Source: Holothuria scabra
Lineage: Eukaryota; Echinodermata; Holothuroidea; Aspidochirotida; Holothuriidae
Assembly (NCBI GenBank): GCA_037179385.1
Contig: CM074187.1
Span: 4,898,001-4,962,000 of the forward strand
Direction of reading: 5' to 3'
DNA length: 64,000 nucleotides
Position numbers and translations under genes: made by a program
The notes under the pieces: generated by a model
Databases searched by the model: none
What the model was told of the DNA's origin: nothing
Seen by the model: the letters and a program-made list of their open reading frames with translations, nothing else
In this document: positions 35,170 through 48,010 of the stretch, piece by piece
Layout: every line of letters starts with the position of its first letter
Numbering within the stretch: position 1 is the first letter of the stretch

Positions 35170-38160
35170 ACCATTGCTTGATTTTACCTTTATTCATAGG
35201 CGAAAGTGAAAAATGAGGTGGGCGGAAGCATGCTCCGCTCCCCCCTCCCCACTTCCCCCTTTTTCACTTTTCAAATTCCCCCAAAAAGCAAAATTTCTGG
35301 CGCGCTTGAGGCGACCCAAAATGCAATGTGAAATGCATAAGTTCTCCCTCATAAATCAGCTGGGTTAACTTTTCCTACCTCTGGAAATGACAAAACCGGA
35401 TATTTACCAAATGTGACACCACATCATCAAGAGACACCGGCGGCTATATTGCTATTTTTGCAAATTGTCTTTCATAGAATTCCAAATTTTCTTCAATTAA
35501 AACTCTTGATTTTGAAATGTTTGGTCCAAAAGGTACAACATATAAAGTCTGGCAAACTTTTGAAATGTCATCGGAGGGTGTCAGTTCGTAAGCCTTAGAT
35601 AACATTATGAAGCAACAACGATTCAGTCGTCGTGCAATCTAGCTTCTTCGGGAAGCAGTTTTAAGTTTGTTTTCGCCGAACGGCTCTTTGTCAGAGAAAG
35701 CAATCATTCTCAGATTTGCCACCAACATATGAAAGCAGTGTAGATTCTTCAGCAACCCCCCAAGTCTTTAAATTTCCTTTCAGGAAACCCAGAATGCAAA
35801 GCTTTTTGTAATATAGGCTCCATATCTACGTATATTTATTTAGAAGGGGCAAAAATTTCGGCGCGCCGCAATACGTTCCTAACACAGTGGTGTTCACACT
35901 TGACAGAAAAATCGGAAAACTTAGCTACTACTTAAAAGCCGGCGAGACATGTCATTTGTTTGAGGGGTTGGAAAAAGTGACTCGAAAAAGTGAAAAATTC
36001 GGAAATTTGCCGTTTTTAGACACCAGGCAAATACAGTGATTTGTAATTGTTAGTTTCAAACAGGCAAAATTTTCCGCTCGCCTTAAATTGCACTTCTTAA
36101 TGCAGTAAGTGGTCGCTCATAAAGCAAGCAGTCGAAAACTTTTCCGAGCCGCTACAGTGCCGTTTCCTTAAAATTTTCGTTTAAATATAGGCTTTCAGTT
36201 TTTAGATACTTTGTCTAAAAAGGGCAACAGAAGTTTCGAGAGCTTTTTGAATGTCGCCAAGAAGCCTCAATCCGCACTCCTTAGATAACATTATGTAACA
36301 ACAACGATCTTCAGTCGACGTGGGGATATGCTAATAGGGAACGCAAATTCTTCCATAGTCCCCCCCCCCCTCCAATATTTAAGTTTCCGTGTAGGACCCC
36401 CCCCCCCCCCCCCAATATTTAAATTTCCTTATAGGAAACGCTTAATCTAAACTATTTTCTGCAATACAACATATACATATTGACAAATGTGGAAAAGGAC
36501 CCAAATTTTCGGCCCGCTCTGCTTGATGCAGCACAAATCAGGTGCGTCGGAGAAGACATTGTATTGAGATAGAGGCTTAGACTTCCGATTTTGTTCATTT
36601 ATCTGTACACAGTCATGGAGTGCATATGTAGTATTAACTCTTGACTGTTCGAAAGTGGGGTGCATTATCCTGCATAAATATGCTGCTACCTTCCCCTTTC
36701 ATTCGTTAAATTTAAATTAGCTATTTGGCAGTTTGGAGCACATGGGCATGTCATTTCTATTTCACTTGGACATCAACCATCTCAGTTAATAGAAAAAAAT
36801 CGCAGCTCAAGCCCCAACCCCGGTACTCCCTCTAGTGTGAATTGGAAATCTTTCTGAACCGAACAACCAGATTCCAATATTGCAGTCCACCCATTTCAAC
36901 CCTCTCTGGCATTACTGTGAACAGCTATGGTGAGCAAGTGGCATTATGCATGCTGAATGTCCAGACCGTTCGACATGAGTTTGATCCGGAGATCTCTAGT
37001 GCGCAGGGTACACTGAACCACCCGGCGGTGCATAAGAAGTTGTTTGATATTGAGTGGCCAGATCAGACGCGATCTCTAGTGCTTGACCCACCCTCTACTA
37101 TCTCCAAACCATTCACAAACCAAAACATGTATATGATCAGTTTGATTTTCCCTGCTCTGAAAATGGGACACTTGTCATATGTGACACCAAATCATCAATT
37201 TACACCGGTCAAACATCAGAAAATACAGTGCAATTTTTCCTACTTTTCTTTCATTCTATCCGAACCCTCGCCAATACAAGTTCAATATATTTTTAAATAT
37301 TTGTTTTAAGTAAGCAAATTTTCGGCGTTATTCGCGCTCTGTGAATTAGTTGTAACCGTTTGTAAAGAAACACTCACACTTTAAGACCTCCATTTTGGAA
37401 AACTTTCTTTCTGGCTAGCCTATGTAACTAAAATCAAAATCAGAAACTTACCCTATGTGACACCAGATTAACAAGTGAAACCCGTCAACTATAATGTTCT
37501 TTCATAAATTTTATATAATTTCGGAGTGCCAGAGTTTGCGTTCCTGAGGCTGATTCAGTAATGTTTTACACTAGCCCGTACCCACCCCGGCCCTCCCGAA
37601 AAGTCTAACTATGCAATTTGTTGCTTGGATTTCCGCCAGTTTACTACCGGTATACTATTTTATTGAAGTCCAACCATTAGTTAGTGAGGGGTGCACAGAA
37701 AAGTTTGAAAAAAACGCAAACCCTTTTTGTCTAGGGGCAGCCTGAAATGGCATTCTCTGGGTCTTCTCAAAGAATTTGAGCAGTCGCTAAATATTTTGAT
37801 CTTTCGTCCTCTATAAAGGTGTACGTCGTTGACCTTGAAAGATGTGTTATTGATGTTTTAATGTAGCTTAAGTTATATTAAGGCTTACATTCTTCTTTCA
37901 AGCATTGGAACTGCCATTTCAAGATGTATGACGGGTGTCTATTTTTCTGTACGCTCCGCGTCAAATGCTTGTGGCGCTCCAACGAGCTCGTCTTCCAGGC
38001 AGGATTCCACTTTTCAGACAAAAGGACGCTTCTCCCCCTCCTTCGAATTGTCTGCACCTGGTCATATGTCGTTTCCAAGACAAAACTTACGTTGCTTTTT
38101 GAATTTTTATCGAGACAGTTTTAATTTCCCACCAATACACATCTGCAAATCACTATAGAT
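35170..38160. repeat. diverged repeat block with GCGCGC-type and GTGACACCA motifs
   Basis: Several motifs recur irregularly. An AATTTTCGGCGCGC-like motif occurs at about 35296, 35853, 36068, 36505 and 37318. GTGACACCA followed by ATCA and ACACCGG occurs at about 35411, 37178 and 37458. CCTTAGATAACATTATG with CAACAACGAT occurs at about 35594 and 36281. The block probably represents an old repeat or several related transposon copies. A 155-codon frame (36842-37309) lies within it and shows no motif I recognise. Confidence 0.5.
36358..36440 (+). repeat. duplicated poly-C / AATATTTAA unit
   Basis: Two consecutive units each consist of a run of 9-17 C followed by CAATATTTAA[GA]TTTCC and TAGGA. 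Such runs are assembly-fragile. Confidence 0.7.
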
Positions 38161-38371
38161 GACTGACTTTCTTCGTGGCCATTTGTAAAAAAGTTCTCCA
38201 GGAGTTGTCTTAAAAGTGTATTGCTAATATGGGACAACATTAAATTGAGGTAAGCTATGAAAAAAAAAATAAAATTTGATGTGACAGTTTGACAACCTCT
38301 TGCGAGAAAATATGACTATAGTAAAAGTCCGTGGTCTTAAACACCTTTCACCCTTCCTCTACATAATTGGG

Positions 38372-38506
38372 AATGGGAACAGGCAACGAGTACGCTGTGT
38401 ACCCTGGACTTCAGTCGCGGACACAAGTGCGACCCGGCAAGGATTCGAACTCCCGATTTCCTGATTGCAATTCTGATGCTTTATATAACCACTCACCATG
38501 CATTCA
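38372..38506 (-). mobile_element. tRNA-derived SINE, second type, minus strand
   Basis: On the minus strand a tRNA-like head shows an A box (ATGGTGAGTGGTTATA) and a B box (GGGAGTTCGAATCCTTGCC), followed by GGTCGCACTTGTGTCCGCG and CTGAAGTCCAGGGTACACAG. The head resembles that of the 21.0 kb SINE but the 3' body differs. I did not find a clear target duplication. Confidence 0.65.
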
Positions 38507-41500
38507 CTTACGTGAGCAATGAGATTATGAGGGAGGCATTAGAACTATTCATCCCTACCTATATGGAGAGCTGGGTCTAGGAGGATGTAATATAAAACTA
38601 TAATTTTTTCAAGTGTACCTCAAGTCATAGCAATGCAAAAATATATATTAAACAGCTGAAAAAAGAATTTAACAGTTCACCTCCCTTCCTACAAGACATT
38701 CTTGAGCCGAGATATGAAAGTTTGAAATTTATTCACTTAAAATAAATTAGTAGAATGCGCAATAATTTGTGACATCCGTGTTGTACAATTCACATTGTCT
38801 CCTTTGTTTCCCTTTAAAATTAAAAATGTTTTCATGACCCTGAACACTTCCCATGTTTGTGTACCATGTTGCACAGAGAAGGCTTAAATAATTACATCAC
38901 ACGAACTATAGAGCAAACGACTTTTTTACGGGCGTTATAAATTTCAAAAAGATCTTTTTCTAAGTTTTTTCTCCATCGTATCTTACAATGTCTGGCATTT
39001 TGTGTCGATTGTCTCTCATCTCGATCGGCCTTTGGTTGTTAATTGCTTTTTCTTTTTTTCTCTCTTTTTAGAAGATTTTCATGCATTGTTTTCCAAATAA
39101 TCTATCTTCTCGTTTTCTTTTTTTCTAAATCATGACTTACCCTAAACTTCCAAATCATGCCAAATATGACGCTTTTGCATATAGCCTGTATGATAAGGTC
39201 GAGCAACGAATCCCCCCCCCCCCCCACCCTCACCCCTACCCTTCCAAAAAGTGTTGTCGCCTTAAATAATTTTACTAATAATTCCGAATTGTATCGGAAC
39301 CACCTATAATATTTTCCATTGACTAATAAAACAAACTAGGCAATATCTCCGTCCCCAGCTCCTTGTAAAAGTTTCCAGTTTAGACATGCGCCCATCTAAT
39401 TTTAGCTTACAATGCGGGATCTTGTGGCACCTTGAATTCTTTACAGTATGACCGTTGAAATTTTGATCCTTGAATGATAGGTACGTGTTTCACGTAACAT
39501 TACGTTGAATTTTGCCAGTAGCCTGTATTTTAACTCATTATCTACAAAATCTTTCCGAACAGATGATCACGTTTTATAAGTAAAGCATTCAGAAACAGCG
39601 CGCGCACACACACACACACACACACAAATTAAGGCACGTTCTTTTGTCAGTCAATAATTTTGCGAGTAAGAACATTTAAATTAGTGGTATGCAACCTACA
39701 GTTGGAGAAAATGCCGAACTAATTTTGTGCTATAGTATTGGAGTATTTGGGCTCTTGATTCTAACAAGACGTACGTCTAGACCAGTTGCGGTGCCGCAAC
39801 AAAACTTGCCGTCATCCATTATTTTGGCATGCAAAATGACCGTGAGATAGTGTCTCTGACCGTGAGATAGTGTGTCTGAGTAATACCTGTTCAATGTTTT
39901 GTTTTCTTATTCTTTTTATCTTTCTATTTCTTATTTTAAAGGTCGCTAGCTATAAGAAACATATTACTGTTTTCCTAGCGTCCTGTTTATAACTTGACAT
40001 TTCATCAGGCATCTTGTTTTTATATGCATCTTTGTAAATGTGTTTATAAACGAAATACCCTGAACTGAACTGATCTGTAGACTTTAAAATTAAGGCGATT
40101 TGAGGCTGATGGACCCCACCAATTGCCGATTTCAGGTAAACGAAATCCGAATAGATTTATTTTTAGCGCCATCGCTATGTGAACACCCTTTCCCCCAAAG
40201 ATTTGTATTGGTCTATTTTCTCTTGGAAATCCCCAATTTAGTTGCGCTCTACGTCACTTTATTTAATAACGGTACTTCCCTGAAGTTCCCTCAACAAAAA
40301 CTTTCTTTCTTTCCTCTATCGAGGATGCTCACTTCAGTTGTTTACGGGTAAACTGTCCTTTTGCGGCTCTTTGTTTGTTTGATGTAACTTACCCAGGATA
40401 TCTAGAGAAGCAAGTTGCTCAAGTCGGTTCCGGCAATTCTATCCTACTACCTTAATACGTAAGAAGCCCCAGTGGGGACCGGAGGATGATATCTTTGAGA
40501 GTGATGAATTCATCACTGTTAAATGATATGTCCTGCTATCAAGCAATCAAAATCAAAATAAGTTAACTTTGAAACCACACAGAAAGTGATACCGAGGGGG
40601 TGGGGCTCGTTATGGTCGTGAACTATTATGCATCTGTATCCGCGGGCCTGTTGTTCATTGCTATCCACACACTAACGCCATTATCACCGAGACTTGGCGT
40701 TATTTTTGTCTTTTAAGTATTCCAACCCATTCTAGATTTTCAGTACAGGTCACATAACACGGCCGGATAATATCCGCGGTTTCATAAAATCAGTATTTTC
40801 ATGAACTTATTTAGACTGTCAGATACCAATGAAAATATCTGGTATTGACAGAGCTCAAACTTTTCTCCAGTTTAAAAACATTCATCAAGAGCAGGGCCGA
40901 AACTTTCGGTAGCAAGTTTGTTCTCTCAAAGTGAGCCAAGCCATTTGTAAACAGAACTACATGAAGTCGGGAAAAGATGAGGCAAGAATAAAAATACGAT
41001 TTAGAAGATACAACGAGAGGCAACATTTATAGGGGCGGAGCACGCCCGACGCCCCTAAAACATTCCATGGCTTATTTTTTTACTTTCGTTATTTTGCCTT
41101 CTAGTTTGTACATTATGTTGTATTGTTTAAGTGATGTGAAAGGCCTAAGTCGTAGACTAAATTTGCAAATGTTATTTGCAGATAAGTTTAAGGTTGTTAT
41201 TTAGGGGTTACTCACGACACATAATTGGATCCCTATATAACTTCCCTGAACTATAAATTGACCCCAGACATAAAGTTACTTTAAGGTATTTAAGCGAAAT
41301 TTATTTTCAAGTGTTGTGAGAGGTGTATATAAAATCAGTTCAAACTGTCTCCAGAAAATGTCATTTCAAGTTATCGAGAGGTATTTTGGAGAAAAAATTC
41401 CTTTGCGCTCCGCACCACCTGACAGTGGTACTCCACATAAATTAGTACATATGTCGTACATATGTCTTATCATAGACGTATGGCAATATGAGATCCCTAT

Positions 41501-43061
41501 TTATTAGACCATTGCGGCACCCCTTTATGTAACAGTTATCTCAAAGCCTTCAAACTTATATATTATTTGATCATTGGCCTGTCATGCATGGCTCCACTCT
41601 AGGCTGGACGAAGAAAACAGAAACTACACATGATCTAAATTGGTATTGAAAAAAGTTTCTGGCTGAAAATATTCAGTCGGAGACCGTGTTAGTCTGCAGG
41701 AAGCACATCACCATTAGCAGAATGGCCCTGCCGGGAAAATAAGTTCCAAAGTAAACCTCAGTTTTAGATCCTCTTTGAGTGTACAATACTCACATTAGAA
41801 CAATCAGTTGCTGCTTATTTTTCTTGGATATGAAAGAGGAGATGTTAATGTGTAAGTGATGCTAAATTGGTATGGATTGAAGGTAATTTAGACCATTTCA
41901 GTACTGGGGTTTGAAAAAGGGGTAATTTTCGTCACTTTGCGGATTAATAGGGGTGGGTGCAGAGCTCATAAACTTCTTCCCCATGTAGCTCAAAATCTAA
42001 ACGGCCATGCTTTATTGAATTTGTGATGTCATGATTAGCCAACTCCTTGGCTTTCATGTGAGGGGTAGCTTAAGTGGAGTGTGAATTTTGGCAAGGCTGT
42101 GTGTGTGTGGGGGGGGGGGGGCATGTAATGAAGGCAAAATAGTGTGTAAGTCAATGGAGAAATTAATGCTGGTGTGCCCCCCGCAATATACACAATAGAA
42201 TCCATTTTCTATTTCGCGGGGGGGGGGGGGTCTTGTTAAACGCTGCGCGATAATCGTCTGTAAAATAACGATGTTACTTGATAATAAAAGCCGGCATCAT
42301 ATTTTTGAATATCGTACATAAATTCCTAAATCCGCATTCGATGCAAATAAACAAACATGAACAAAAACACCGTCATACCCTGAATTTGTTTTATAGAATG
42401 CTACATATTTCTCATAGATATTTGATTAGATTTTGATAAAATTAGAGATGTATAAATATTCATGACATTGCTGGATTATTTAAAAGTCAGCGAAACTACT
42501 TTTCAATTCAACTTATTCAACATCTGAATCGAACTCAATATTTTATGTACAAAATTTACTACTCTTTTTCTCCCTCTGTCTCAGTTACTTTGAATGAAAT
42601 CAGTGACGTTGTGAGGTTAATAACAGAGGGAGCAAATTCCCCCCTTAAATGTTTGGAAAACTCTTGTTTTAATATTTCAACATGTTCTCAATTCAAACAG
42701 AAAAATGTCTGCTGATAATATGATATAAGAAAATGATGAAACTAATAAACATTGCACCGGACTGCATTCAATTGTGCAAAATGTCTCAGATAGGAGTGGG
42801 ACAACCTCTTAGATCCCTTCTCACATGCAGTCACAAATTTTCTGCCCCCTTGTGAATTAGCTCTCCTCTACATCACTGAATGAAATTGAATTACTATCAC
42901 AAGTCGCCCCATTGCGTAGTAAGCTAGATTATGGGATATTTGTTGGACCATGTGTTCTCAAAAGTTTCGGAAGCCTTATTTGAACTGGAAAACTTGAGAA
43001 ATTATACCGTGTACTTATTGGAAGACAACCTATGAATTTCACACTCAACCCGGATAAAAAA
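38507..43061. other. largely unassigned intergenic sequence
   Basis: No convincing exon. Small features: a CA microsatellite at about 39602-39626; a 22-bp tandem duplication (GACCGTGAGATAGTGT) at about 39838-39880; a poly-C run at about 39211; poly-G runs at about 42110 and 42219; palindrome GTGATGAATTCATCAC at about 40501. The open frames at 40100-40351 and 41316-41507 have no recognisable motif. Confidence 0.4.
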
Positions 43062-43865
43062 AAAACAAGAGGGCAATCCACGGAGTTGCATATCTCATCG
43101 CTAACATGTGCGCAAGTTGATTACAGAACTTGAATTATTTATGTGCTAGAAGTTTTATCTGTGCTGTTTTTATGCTACAGTAGAATGTCATTGACAAAAA
43201 TTACCATACTAAAACTCCACGCTACAATCCTTTAAAATTCCTATTTGAAGTCCAAGGGAAGCGATTTTTTTCGTTCCAAGGGACAGAAGATTTTTTTCGT
43301 AAGATAGCGAGGGGAAAGAATATGGCACCGGCCAATCAAGTTCTTGGAACTATAGGCGCACCCCTTATTCCAAAAAACATAAATTGGATATTTAAATTCT
43401 GACACCAGATTATAAAAGAACTGGAGAAATAGGCTACCCAGTCTTTGTAACGCTTGCCCTTTTAATCCAGTAGGCCTATCTAAGATTTTCGAACAAATTT
43501 ATTTTTTAAGATGCTGTTATCCCCTTGCAACACTATGAAAAAACAACGAGTTTGGCTGTTACACTAAACTGATACGGATATGGACGCAACGATTATAAAA
43601 GTAAGACGCTTTCGGGGACGCTTTAGACAAGTGCGTAATTGTTATTATTCAGGCGCTATCTGGGCTTATTCTCCATTTTGACGCGACGGCAAACTTCATG
43701 TGTGTCGAGCTGATATGCACATCAAGTGCGTCTCAATTAAAAAACTGGGCGTGTGCGCCATGTTGAACGCGTGACGTTAAAATATTTCCCGCCGACGCAC
43801 AAAGCTTTTCTGCGTACTGGCCTGTGGCGAATCCTAGCCCGTGGCAAGGAAATTGTCACATACGT

Positions 43866-43889
43866 TTTTTTTTTTTTTTTTTTTTTTTG
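43866..43889 (+). repeat. poly-T run
   Basis: An uninterrupted run of T of over 20 bases. It is a possible retroposed A-tail on the minus strand, but no body is recognised. Confidence 0.5.
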
Positions 43890-44362
43890 CGATGCTTCAG
43901 AACCGCCAAGTTTTAAGGGCCCTAATATGTAAGATAGGTAGGCTCTATGCCTAACCTAATGTTAGTCACCCACATTTTAATATCTTGGTTATGAATGGCG
44001 TAGGTCTCAGAGCCATGCCTAAGCCCCAGACCTAGCCTACATACCGTTAACCAGCTTCAGATTTCAAGTCTAGCGCTAGGTTAGACTTTAACTTTCATAC
44101 TACTAGGACTAGCAGTTACAGCAACTTTGGATTGAAAACAACTGCCTGCATAGACCTTATGAGAACACTCTGGATATAAGGGCTATCAAAGTGAAGTGAG
44201 AGCAGAACTTAAAAAATCTCACTGCAGCATACAAGTTAGTGAATAAAGAATTTGAGTTGTGAAGACGAGACTGCTACTACGAAGTACTAACCTGGGCCTG
44301 AGGCTCAGTATAGCTTATTTAGGCCTATATTAATTGATGAAAAATAGGCTATTTACAAAACA

Positions 44363-45284
44363 TTAAAGTGGTAATGACACGGCCAAAGTAAGTTTCTCGG
44401 TAAGTTTGGGTACACCTTGACAAAAAGTGAAAGATTTCCCAACTAAATTATGTCCATAAATACCGAAAAACAACGTTTTGAATTCCCAATTACAGGCCAG
44501 GCTCAGCCCATTTGAAATTCACAAGCGAAAAACGTATGTGAACGCGTCTCAAAATGGTGACGTCATTGGAGGCACGGTTAGCAACACTGTACCAGAGAGC
44601 TCACAATCATCGAATCATGTGCATGGTAACGCGTGTTTGCGCATACATAATTGCAAACACCGGTGCTAGGATAGCAGTGAGCGTGGCCACTGACTACATT
44701 GTGAATTGTGCATTGCACGGTTACTGCTTAGCATTCGCAATAGCATCTTCACCGAGAAGCTCATACAGTAAAGACGCGCTCGTAGTGGGGATGCGCTTGT
44801 TGTGGTCTGTTCATACATGTTCATAGCTGTTCTTTATAGCGCCCGAACCGCGTCTTTCTTGCACAAAAGCAGAACTATTTTTACCCGCGGGCATATGCAC
44901 GCGAACATATTGGCCAATGATTTGCTCCGAATCCCCACCATGGTCCGCGCCTTACACTCTGTATGTTGGACTCTGTATTGTGATGCAATCGATTTCATGA
45001 GGTTGCTAAGATAAGATAACTTTACCGAGCGTTACATTAGTTCCACATCTAGATGCGCGCCGTAGGGCGGGGTTTGTGTCGCCAATTGCGTCATAAAAGT
45101 CAGGCGAGCTGTTGCGGCATTTTTCGAAATTGAATTTCCAGCGCAGTTTTCCTTCAGTCGAATATCATTTATGCCGAATTGTACGGGTTTTTAATGGGGT
45201 GTGAGATAACATTTGTAAAATTCTGTATCTGATCTTGCAATAGCCTACACAAACGTTTTTGTGGCCGTGTCATGCCCACTTTAA
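44363..45284. mobile_element. TTAA-flanked TIR element, 922 bp
   Basis: The left end TTAAAGTGGTAATGACACGG and the right end read inward (TTAAAGTGGGCATGACACGG) are near-identical, continuing CCA.AA. TTAA on each side is the target duplication of piggyBac-type or Kolobok-type elements. No transposase is seen; three overlapping open frames of 60-90 codons inside (44478-45014) have no motif. Confidence 0.75.
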
Positions 45285-46330
45285 CCTTTGACAATCGGTA
45301 ACGTGAAATATGTCCTTGGTTGCCATGACAACCACACATATCGGTACAACTTATCATGCCTAGGCTATTATACTTAAACTTTCAGATTTGTGGGATGCTT
45401 CTGTTAAGAGTTAAAGTGAATACAAAAAAAGTATTTGACCCCCTGTCACGTGACCTTTGACCTTGGTTGCCATGGAAACTACATATGTTGGTAGAACTAG
45501 TCTACCCTAGTATACCTGTGAGGTTTCATGTAAAATGAAGGTTTTCTGTTGAAGTTTTAGTACAAAATAGGAAAAAAAAATGTTTTTTGCAAAATGTGAC
45601 CTTTGACCTTTGACCTCTGAACTTTGACCTATTCTTCCGAGGGTTTGGGAGACACAAGTTCCCACCCTGAGGTACCCACCTACCAATTTTGAAAAGAATC
45701 GGTCCAGCCCACTAGGAGGAGTTTAAAAGACAAAAAGGTTGTTATACGAACAAATTATCACTTGAAAATTTTTTGTTCCACTCTACCACTTAACTTTTTT
45801 TCCTCTGCTGCCATGGCAATCACATATTTTGGTAGGTCTAGATGCAATCATCATATGGGTGAAGTTTCGTGTCAGCAGGACGTTTTGTGTTGGAAATATA
45901 GCAGAAAAGGTGATTTCACTAAATTTGACCTTTGACCTGTAACCTTTGACTTTCACTTCCGGTTGTGTATTAAAATGCAATTGTTCCACCTAAGGTACCA
46001 TCCCACCAAGTGTGAGGAAATCGGCCCTGCCGTTTACAAGATATTAGGAAAACAAAATTGGACACACACACACATACACACACATACACCTACACACAGC
46101 CACAACACACACACACACACACGGACAGGTTTTGACCCCTCTCTCAGCCCTGGACCTTCAGTCACCCCGGGGTACCTCACCATGGGTTAGACATCGAGAC
46201 TAGTAACCTGGGAAAATTTACCGTTACCATGGCAACCATTGCGATTTAAGCTGGCATTGCCATAGGTAGCCCCATAGGCAAAGTGACTACAATATCTCAT
46301 CCTCCTCACGGAGCGATGAGATAAAAAACC

Positions 46331-46930
46331 AACTGCCACTTCACTATTCGTGAAGGGCTGATGTGAGATTAGTCTTAATTACAATGATCCCCGCTAACCT
46401 TTGCAAATTATCAAGCCTCTACATAAATGGCAGGTATACGTAGCGACCTCTGTTAAAATGTCTCCTAATCTTCAGGCAGTATGCTTAGAGCAAACTCGGC
46501 CACGAAATAATCAGTTTCTCCAGATTAAAACTTTCGGAACCCTTAACGAAATATGTAGTGAAACCACCCATCATGCAAATCCGAAGACACATGGATCTAC
46601 ATAGGCTGATTGTGCCCCTACTTGTGCCATCTTCAGCAAATGAAATTTCGAAGTTATCTGTTAGCTTATATTTCCTTCAACATTTATCAAATTTGACTGA
46701 AACCATAGCAGGTCCGTAGCCAACGAAGATGTCAAGGGAGGGGGGGGGGGGGGGGTTATTCCTGCCGGACGTATGATTCGGAAGTGAGATATTTTAATTG
46801 TTACATGTTTACCAAGTCAACAGTAATATTGGGTAGGTCATTTTGGGTGTGAAGTCGCCCCAGTCTTGCCTTGACTGCGAGTCTGAGCTTGAGATTTACT
46901 TATCTAAGGATGTCCAAAGAGGACATGACA
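46331..46930 (-). other. probable 3' untranslated/flanking sequence of gene A
   Basis: This lies just downstream of the gene A stop codon on the minus strand. No AATAAA is obvious within the first 300 bases. A poly-G run of about 15 lies at about 46740-46755 and a hAT-like end fragment (CAGGTCCGTAGCC) at about 46710. Confidence 0.35.
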
Positions 46931-47127
46931 TTACGATATGCGAGAATTACTAGAATGCAATGGCCGGGAGGAAAATCTTGGCGTGGTTTCAGATACTGTT
47001 CTTGCATCGCCACTGAGGGATGGCAGAGACCTGTGATGAGGGGGGATCTTGTGACGTGTTTGCCGCACGGGTGGTTTCTCAGTTCTGGAGTCTTGAACTG
47101 GCTTCTCAGTTTTGTGGATATTTAACG
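46931..47127 (-). CDS. gene A terminal exon: cytoplasmic tail and stop
   Basis: On the minus strand an acceptor (GTTTCTCTTGCAG) is followed by a frame that completes the Ala codon left open by the exon at 53652, then runs 64 codons to TAA (46931-46933). The tail is Ser/Thr/Pro/Arg/His-rich with no hydrophobic segment: LNIHKTEKPVQDSRTEKPPV, then RQTRHKIPPHHRSLPSLSGD and a run to HSSNSRIS. KPPVRQTR and KIPPHH could bind SH3-type domains, but that is only motif-level inference. The intron before it is 6.5 kb and contains many transposons. Exact phase agreement and continued hydrophilic tail composition support the join. Confidence 0.7.
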
Positions 47128-47499
47128 CTGCAAGAGAAACATTGAAACATATTTACTTCATATGTTCTGCTAAATAGTATGTAACCGTCTAGTTCTTAAA
47201 GAACATGACCAGTTCAGAAATGGCAAGAAAATGGCAATGAACATGATTCGAACAGTATCTTTCACCTTACTGGGATACTAAAAGTCATTTTTTCAATACC
47301 ATTTTCTAAACAGAATACTTGGCACAAACATGTTTCTTTCAAAGATCAATATAAAGGACTGTTCTTTATGTAGCTTCTGCAAAAAATGAGAATGAAACAC
47401 TGAAAAATTCATTCTGGGAATGCCGTTTTGTTGAAGCATTCTGGGAACAATGTTGTAACCTTTGCCTCAAGGTAAGATTCGAATTAACTTATGATCATG

Positions 47500-47720
47500 T
47501 TGAATTTGGCCTTCTTCATGAAGCTACACACCATAGTCAGGTTCACTATGTATTTTCGTTGGCAATCATGGTAGATTAGGTAACCTAAACATTTTTGGAA
47601 TCTTTATTACATGGAGAATCTGAAAATCAATGTTTACATTTGCGCTGATACCGGTATGGTCGCCATTTTGGATTTTCAAAATGGCCGCCGTAAAAAGACA
47701 TATTTCGCTCTATTTCTACC
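47500..47720 (-). repeat. inverted copy of the 52.5-53.1 kb repeat
   Basis: The minus strand repeats the unit found on the plus strand at 52886-53065: CAAAATGGCGACC-type palindromic core, AATGTAAACATTGATTTTCA, and TACCATGATTGCCAACGAAA then CATAGTGAACCTGAC. Both copies lie in the last intron of gene A, facing each other about 5 kb apart. Confidence 0.7.
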
Positions 47721-48010
47721 TCTACATTTCCTCAAAACCTTGTAAAATATATCAAGTCTATGTTTTCAGGTACAAGGAATCCATACTCTGCATAATCAAA
47801 TTTCTGACTGTTACAATTCTTTCTTTTTGAGGAGGGTGATGGGCCCGTATAGTCCCCCCCCCCGGGGGGAGGGGAATTCGGGCAAACCAACCAAAAAAAA
47901 ATTCTGCTCCACCAAATGAAAATTGAAACTACTACACCGGGCATTAGGAGAAAGTTCTATGGCCTATGCCCCCAAGCCCAACACTTGCCCCCATCACAAC
48001 GGACTACGAG

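Larger units (their letters stand above)
43062..46330 (+). mobile_element. Helentron/HINE-like element, TATCTCATC family
   Basis: The 5' module (about 43064-43110) reads ACAAGAGGGCAATCCACGGA then GTTGCATATCTCATCGC. The array (about 45290-46060) has units with CCTTGGTTGCCATGG and GACCTTTGACCT, then a CA microsatellite (about 46063-46122). The 3' end has AAGTGACTACAATATCTC and a long hairpin, ATCTCATC-CTCC-tcac-GGAG-C-GATGAGAT (46294-46322), then an A-run. The hairpin stem again equals the 5' module sequence ATCTCATC. It is interrupted by the TTAA element at 44363-45284. The 43.1-44.3 kb interior is not assigned and may include other insertions. Confidence 0.5.

Noticed and set aside
36842..37309. 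155-codon plus-strand open frame
   Set aside because: Lies in the 35-38 kb repeat block and includes its GTGACACCA motif; no protein family recognised.
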